In this document: one piece after another, positions 33,681 to 37,625 of the stretch
Layout of the letters: every line of letters starts with the position of its first letter
Position numbering within the stretch: position 1 is the first letter of the stretch
Assembly (NCBI GenBank): GCA_020049045.1
Contig: JAIFLN010000123.1
Location: 1-37,625 of the forward strand
Length of the DNA: 37,625 bases
Direction of reading: 5' to 3'
Source: Spirochaetota bacterium
GTDB taxonomy: Bacteria; Spirochaetota; Spirochaetia; JABEVK01
Made by a program: the position numbers and the translations under genes
Notes under the pieces: model-generated
Databases searched by the model: none
Seen by the model: the letters and a program-made list of their open reading frames with translations, nothing else
What the model was told of the DNA's origin: nothing

Positions 33681-34618
33681 CGGATTTTATTGAGAAGACC
33701 CAGCCGTGTTGAGACCTGAGTCTTGCGAAAGAGGTTGGCACTGTGGTTTCGGGCCGTGTTGACGGAAATGCCGAGCTTATCGCCTACTTCTTTCAAAACA
33801 AGCCCCTGGTAAAGTAGACTGCAAACTTCCAATTCTCTGGGAGTCAGGTCGTGCAGCTCGGCAAAAGTCCTGAGCTCATTTTGTTCTTTTTCTCGTTGGG
33901 CCGGTTCTGTCTTCGCTTGGCGGAACAGTTTCAAACCAGTCTGTGCCGTCGAATAGCCGACCCAGCAGAAAAACAGACTCCACAAAACGGCAATGATTCC
34001 CTTGTTCCAAAGCAGAGGAATCCCCAAGGGAGTCAGTAGCTCGGTCAAGTACAACAACACTAAGAGGAGTCCCTGGCCGGGGTAATGTTTACGGCTCTGA
34101 GACAACAGATTTTGGAAAGGGTTCTGCTTGGCCCGGATCCAGGAAAACATCGCCACAAACGCAACTGCCAGAATCAAAACCGAAACAATCGTCCTCACGG
34201 GGAACCGAGGCCACGCTGGGATTGGCAGTTGAAAGAAAAACGCCGCGCAAAAGACGAGGCTGATTCCTATATTGATTATTCGCTTTTCTGCTTTCCCCAA
34301 AGGTTGAAAGGAAAAGACCCAGAAGAAGACGGTATAGCGAAGGAGGAGAATTTTGCAAAGCAACGAAAGTGAAAAGAACACCGCCTGAGCAACGTTTTCA
34401 GGAGCCTGCCAATAGTCCTGTACTTGAAGCAGCAGAATCCCCAGCATATCCAGAACAAAGTTCAGAAGCAGCGCCATCTGGACAAAAGTGAAGATTTTCA
34501 GAGCTTGGTCGTTTCTATCGATCAGAAGCCGGTATGCATTGAGAATGCCCAGGCTGGCCCCAAAAACAAAGAGCGAAAGCAAAACCAGCAAAAGGAAAAA
34601 GACTTCCAAAAACTCCAT
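33668..34618 (-). CDS. Membrane-bound LuxR-type regulator
   Basis: This 316-residue protein has about seven hydrophobic helices (residues about 5-235), then a short charged linker (AKTEPAQREKEQNELRTF) and a C-terminal LuxR/GerE helix-turn-helix with HDLTPRELEVCSLLYQGLVL, KEVGDKLGISVNTARNHSAN. It has no receiver or kinase domain; the membrane part may itself sense a signal. An AGGA seven bases before ATG 34618 also belongs to a TAGGAT box five bases from the ATG. The 3' end overlaps the histidine kinase gene convergently by 13 bases. I know of no described function for this architecture. Confidence 0.87.
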   Translation of the reverse strand: MEFLEVFFLLLVLLSLFVFGASLGILNAYRLLIDRNDQALKIFTFVQMALLLNFVLDMLGILLLQVQDYWQAPENVAQAVFFSLSLLCKILLLRYTVFFWVFSFQPLGKAEKRIINIGISLVFCAAFFFQLPIPAWPRFPVRTIVSVLILAVAFVAMFSWIRAKQNPFQNLLSQSRKHYPGQGLLLVLLYLTELLTPLGIPLLWNKGIIAVLWSLFFCWVGYSTAQTGLKLFRQAKTEPAQREKEQNELRTFAELHDLTPRELEVCSLLYQGLVLKEVGDKLGISVNTARNHSANLFRKTQVSTRLGLLNKIRQTS

Positions 34619-34736
34619 GGACGATCCTACCGTTTCGTGCAGAAAATGTTCAAGACTACCTCTTGATCCGCCTAGTAAAAAGAGACTAGAAACCCATGTT
34701 CATCCAAAATTGATATTTTGGAGTCTCTAAGTCATC

Positions 34737-34742
34737 TATATT
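34737..34742 (+). promoter_or_regulatory. Putative -10 box of the EAL gene
   Basis: TATATT ends seven bases before ATG 34750, close to the spacing of other TANNNT starts in the window. The -35 region is not convincing. Confidence 0.4.
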
Positions 34743-34749
34743 GGAAAAT

Positions 34750-36222
34750 ATGTTCCACAATACAGAATCAGAGGAAGAGCTCAGAGAGCAAGTCCAAGGG
34801 CTGGAACAAGAGATTTTGCAGGTATTGCGTGAAAACTCCGATCTGAAGCGTCGGCTCAGGCAGAATCGGATTTCTTCGCTGCCAACCAGAGACCAGCTTC
34901 AAGAGGATTTGGACGATATCCTTTACAGCTGGACACACCCCCACCAGACCTTCCAGGCAGTGATGCTCATTCGTCTCGGTCAGGAAATCGACGAGTTGAA
35001 GAACAGCATCGACACAGCAGCCTACGAGTGGGTCATTTATCAAATCGGTCACCGCCTTCAGGAACTGATTCCCGAGGGCATGTACTTATATCATGTCCGT
35101 TCTCTCGATTTTCTCGTGATGTATCAACCAGAAAGTTCCCATAGCCTGAGAACGTTTCTAGCCCTTGTGCTGGAAAGGGTCACCTCGCCCGTACTAATGG
35201 GCTCCAGTCTTCAAATCGTGCGGGCCAGCTTGGGTATGAGTCTTTTTCCCCGTGATGGAAGAACCATGACGGAACTTCTTCTGAAAGCCAACTTAGCCCT
35301 CGGGCAAGCTCAGAAAAATGCGAAACCCTTCAAAATTTATTCCCCCGAGATTCTCGTTAAAGAAAAAAATCGACAGGCTCTTTATCAGGATCTTCTCAAG
35401 GCCCTCGTTGGTTCACCAGAGGAAGGAGGGTCTTCTCAGTTTGAGCTGTACTATCAACCGAAAATCAAGCTCAGCAACCTTTCAGAAAGCAAAGCACGGC
35501 TCGCCAAAATCGACGCCGAAGTGTTGATCCGGTGGAATCATCCTCAGAAGGGCTTGCTCTTTCCGGGTACATTTTTGCCATTGGCCGAAGAGACCGGTCT
35601 GATCCTTCCTCTCGGAAAGTGGTTGTTTTATGAATTTGCACGCTTCCAAGAACGGAACAAGGGAAACCCGCTCGAGAACTCGCTTGCTTACTCCATCAAT
35701 GTCTCACCCAAACAGCTGACCAGTTCCGATCTGGCAGAAGTTCTCCAAAATCTTGTGGCGCAAAGTGCCCTTTCTGCGGCAAAAACAACGTTGGAGCTGA
35801 CGGAGTCGTGTCTGTACGAAGAGCCGGAGAGAACAAGGCAGCTGTTGGACAAACTCAAAACCATGGGTTTTCCCCTTTCCCTCGATGACTTTGGAACCGG
35901 CTATTCCTCGTTGACCAATATTCATCAGTTTCCCATCAGCGAGCTAAAGATTGACCAGAGCTTTGTGCGCAACCTACCAGGCAATTCCCAAGATCTAGCG
36001 ATTGTTCAATCGACTTTGATGATGGGAAAGGCCATGGGGTTGTCTGTCATTGCGGAAGGTGTCGAGACTCAGGCGCAGCTCCAAACTCTTTGGGGTATGG
36101 GCTGCGACCGCATACAAGGGTACTTGATTTCCCATCCACTCACGGAATCCGAACTGAAAAGCTTTGTGGAACGAATCCACTTTCAGGGAATGCTCTTCGA
36201 GGTACGCAACAATGAAGCCTAA
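34750..36222 (+). CDS. c-di-GMP phosphodiesterase with degenerate GGDEF and EAL domains
   Basis: This 490-residue cytoplasmic protein has an N-terminal coiled coil (about 5-40, EEELREQVQGLEQEILQVLR) and a diguanylate-cyclase-like fold (about 45-205). The GGDEF motif is replaced by RSLDF, so cyclase activity is not expected. The EAL domain (about 220-480) has AEVLIRWNHP (EVL in place of EAL), NVSPKQL, LELTES, LDDFGTGYSSL, LKIDQSFV and VIAEGVETQAQ, all the metal- and substrate-binding positions of active phosphodiesterases. It should hydrolyse c-di-GMP, with the dead GGDEF as a possible regulatory GTP site. ATG 34750 is favoured over TTG 34741. An HD-GYP protein encoded nearby would act on the same messenger. 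Confidence 0.9.
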   Translation: MFHNTESEEELREQVQGLEQEILQVLRENSDLKRRLRQNRISSLPTRDQLQEDLDDILYSWTHPHQTFQAVMLIRLGQEIDELKNSIDTAAYEWVIYQIGHRLQELIPEGMYLYHVRSLDFLVMYQPESSHSLRTFLALVLERVTSPVLMGSSLQIVRASLGMSLFPRDGRTMTELLLKANLALGQAQKNAKPFKIYSPEILVKEKNRQALYQDLLKALVGSPEEGGSSQFELYYQPKIKLSNLSESKARLAKIDAEVLIRWNHPQKGLLFPGTFLPLAEETGLILPLGKWLFYEFARFQERNKGNPLENSLAYSINVSPKQLTSSDLAEVLQNLVAQSALSAAKTTLELTESCLYEEPERTRQLLDKLKTMGFPLSLDDFGTGYSSLTNIHQFPISELKIDQSFVRNLPGNSQDLAIVQSTLMMGKAMGLSVIAEGVETQAQLQTLWGMGCDRIQGYLISHPLTESELKSFVERIHFQGMLFEVRNNEA

Positions 36223-36239
36223 GCAAGCATTCTTTCCGC

Positions 36240-36722
36240 TTACAAGCGAACCCGCAGACCGAATTCTGCTCCGAAACCAACCGCCGGTGCAGGGATTAGG
36301 GGGACGCTGAGAACAGGAGCCGCGAACAATTCAAGACCTTTGACAGGCCAGAACTGAAGACCAACAGGGATGCGCAAGCCGATGTCAAAAGCCGAGCTGC
36401 CACCTTTCAAACCAAGGCCAGCATAGGCCCCGGCACCCAGAAAGTAGCTGAGCTGAGTGCTGATCCCTTTGGCGTCAACAACATAGTAGTCGGCAGAAGC
36501 GTTGATTCGGCTCTGCAGAAGATTGTACTGAAGCCCAACAACGGGAAAAGCGCCCCACTTGAGGGCAACCCCGACACCGCCGCCCAGGGCACCGGAAGTG
36601 GAACCCAAGGAGCCATAAACACCGGCTCCGCTGAGCCCCAGCGGGGTGTCCTTGGCGAACAGCGGGGTAAAGCCTGTCAACAGCAAGAAGGTTGCCAGAG
36701 CGAAAACAAGATTTCTCTTCAT
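36240..36722 (-). CDS. Small secreted, probably outer-membrane beta-barrel protein
   Basis: This 160-residue protein has a clear Sec signal (MKRNLVFALATFLLLTGFTP, cleavage near LFA|KD). The glycine-rich remainder has alternating hydrophobic strands (GVGVALKWGAFPVVGLQYNL, LSYFLGAGAYAGLGLKGGSS, GFGAEFGLRVRL), fitting an eight-stranded barrel. The family is not certain; it recalls spirochaetal DUF3996-like proteins. ATG 36722 is supported by AAGGAG seven bases upstream; the frame extended upstream runs through the AT-rich leader. A good promoter (TTGACC-17-TATTTT) precedes it, so expression may be high. The stop is 17 bases from the convergent EAL gene. Confidence 0.8.
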   Translation of the reverse strand: MKRNLVFALATFLLLTGFTPLFAKDTPLGLSGAGVYGSLGSTSGALGGGVGVALKWGAFPVVGLQYNLLQSRINASADYYVVDAKGISTQLSYFLGAGAYAGLGLKGGSSAFDIGLRIPVGLQFWPVKGLELFAAPVLSVPLIPAPAVGFGAEFGLRVRL

Positions 36723-36756
36723 CGATTTTCTCCTTAGAAAAAAGAAACTATGCAAA

Positions 36757-36785
36757 AAAATAATATTATTCTTTAGATAGGTCAA
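36757..36785 (-). promoter_or_regulatory. Promoter of the small outer-membrane protein gene
   Basis: On the minus strand TTGACC (36785-36780) and TATTTT (36762-36757) are separated by 17 bases, followed by an AT-rich leader of about 30 bases and AAGGAG before ATG 36722. This gene, unlike the TANNNT-N6-ATG genes, has a conventional leader. Confidence 0.65.
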
Positions 36786-36788
36786 TAC

Positions 36789-37625
36789 CTATTCATGGAA
36801 CGACTCGATAACACTGTTGAACCGCTGGTCATTTTCAAGAAACAGGTCCGTCAGCCTGGGATCGAAATGCAACCCCCGCTGCGACCGAATCAGTTCGATT
36901 GCTTGATCATGGTCCCAGGCCTTTTTGTAGGGTCGTGCCGAACGCAGGGCGTCGTAAACATCCACCAAGGCCACAATACGGGCAGCCAGCTGGATTTCTT
37001 CGCCCTTTTTCCCTTTGGGATACCCCGAGCCATCCCACTTCTCGTGGTGGTCCAGGGCAATTCCGGCCGCCAGTTCCATGATGGGATGGTCTTTCAGGAT
37101 CGAATAGCCGATCTCAGAATGGGTCTGCATGATCGCGGTTTCTTCGGGGCTGTGACGGCGGGGTGCTAACAAAACAAGATCGCTGATTCCCACTTTTCCA
37201 ATATCGTGAAGCGGGGCACAGATCTCGATTTGTTGAACCGCCTTCAGGCTGAGCCCTGCAAAACCCGCCAAGAGGGACGACATCATACCGATACGCTTCA
37301 GATGGTGCCCGGTTTCATTGTCGCGTTTTTCCGCCAGTTCACTAAGAGCGGAATACGCCTGCAAAAGCAGTTTCCGTTCGGCATCGTGGCGCTTGGAAAG
37401 GTTGATTGTCCAAGCAATAAAGCCCATCAAGCCTTGGTTTTCGGTGCGGATGGAGCTGATAATGACCTGAGCAGGAAGGACCTGACCGTCCTTTTTTCGG
37501 TTGTAGAGAGTCCCCTCCCAACGTCCTTTTTCAGGATCAAGAACATCCTTCCAGAGGGAAGAAAAAATTCCCTCATACTGCTCATCGCTGAAGCCGTAGT
37601 TCCAATAGACGTTCCTACCCGAATT
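36789..37625 (-). CDS. PAS and HD-GYP domain protein, N-terminus outside the window
   Basis: The last 278 residues are present; the frame is open to the right edge. A PAS-domain end is visible (GTLYNRKKDGQVLPAQVIIS, then GFIAWTINLSKRHDAERKLL). The HD-GYP domain (last about 190 residues) has AEKRDNETGHHLKRIG, CAPLHDIGKVGI, HSEIGYSIL and DHHEKWDGSGYPKGKKG. That set contains the HD metal ligands and the HHExxDGxGYP signature of active c-di-GMP phosphodiesterases. The first ATG within the window (37430) lies inside the PAS domain and is not the real start. It probably senses a signal through PAS and lowers c-di-GMP, like the nearby EAL protein. Confidence 0.92.
   Translation of the reverse strand, partial: NSGRNVYWNYGFSDEQYEGIFSSLWKDVLDPEKGRWEGTLYNRKKDGQVLPAQVIISSIRTENQGLMGFIAWTINLSKRHDAERKLLLQAYSALSELAEKRDNETGHHLKRIGMMSSLLAGFAGLSLKAVQQIEICAPLHDIGKVGISDLVLLAPRRHSPEETAIMQTHSEIGYSILKDHPIMELAAGIALDHHEKWDGSGYPKGKKGEEIQLAARIVALVDVYDALRSARPYKKAWDHDQAIELIRSQRGLHFDPRLTDLFLENDQRFNSVIESFHE

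Noticed and set aside
1-37625. CRISPR arrays, tRNA or rRNA genes, insertion sequences with transposase, rho-independent terminators
   Set aside because: No repeat-spacer array, clover-leaf or rRNA-like stretch, transposase-like frame, or strong hairpin followed by a T-run was found by eye.

Overview
The window reads as a carbohydrate-utilisation island of a diderm bacterium. It is GC-rich and dense with glycoside hydrolases from position 1 to about 32.25 kb. It is followed by a lower-GC stretch (about 32.3-37.6 kb) of signalling and envelope genes. Solute-binding proteins with Sec signals but no lipobox, YesM/YesN-type regulation, and a small putative outer-membrane protein suggest a Spirochaetota-like host, but the sequence does not prove the phylum. 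At least six operon-leading genes have a TANNNT box exactly six bases before ATG, which points to leaderless transcripts. Other genes have ordinary AGGAG sites.

Layout. (1) Positions 7203 to 1, minus strand: an LplB/YtcP/solute-binding-protein ABC importer, a YesM-type histidine kinase, a YesN-type response regulator, and the start of an unidentified gene that appears frameshifted and leaves the window. (2) 7.24-8.54 kb: a small toxin-antitoxin segment bracketed by a perfect 34-bp direct repeat. It holds a PIN toxin, its distant cognate antitoxin and an orphan Phd antitoxin, and it splits an araC-type regulator gene. (3) 9.36-17.77 kb, plus strand: an enzyme operon of a GHL6-type hydrolase, a GH94 phosphorylase (two frameshifts), a GH29 fucosidase (active-site segment deleted) and a 5'-truncated GH5-type enzyme. 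A complete hipB-hipS-hipT module sits antisense between the last two. (4) 22.51-17.72 kb, minus strand: a second LplB/YtcP/SBP importer with a cytoplasmic GH10 xylanase, divergent from a membrane-anchored AraC sensor-regulator at 22.68-24.83 kb. (5) 32.23-24.92 kb, minus strand: a tightly coupled operon of GH38 alpha-mannosidase, a LacI repressor (one frameshift), a GH65-family enzyme and an intact GH29 fucosidase. A perfect 22-bp LacI-type palindrome lies in its leader. (6) 32.4-37.6 kb: a soluble GAF histidine kinase, a membrane LuxR-type regulator, a degenerate-GGDEF/EAL protein, a small secreted or outer-membrane protein, and a partial PAS-HD-GYP protein.

How it works together. The two importers would bring oligosaccharides into the cytoplasm, using an ATPase encoded elsewhere. 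None of the hydrolases or phosphorylases shows a signal peptide, so breakdown is intracellular: xylo-oligosaccharides by GH10, alpha-mannosides by GH38, alpha-glucosides by GH65, fucosides by GH29, beta-glucosides by phosphorolysis through GH94. The 9.36-17.77 kb operon and its neighbouring araC show at least four independent lesions (araC split, GH94 frameshifts, GH29 deletion, GH5 truncation). That part looks like a decaying locus scarred by toxin-antitoxin insertions, unless assembly error explains some of the indels.
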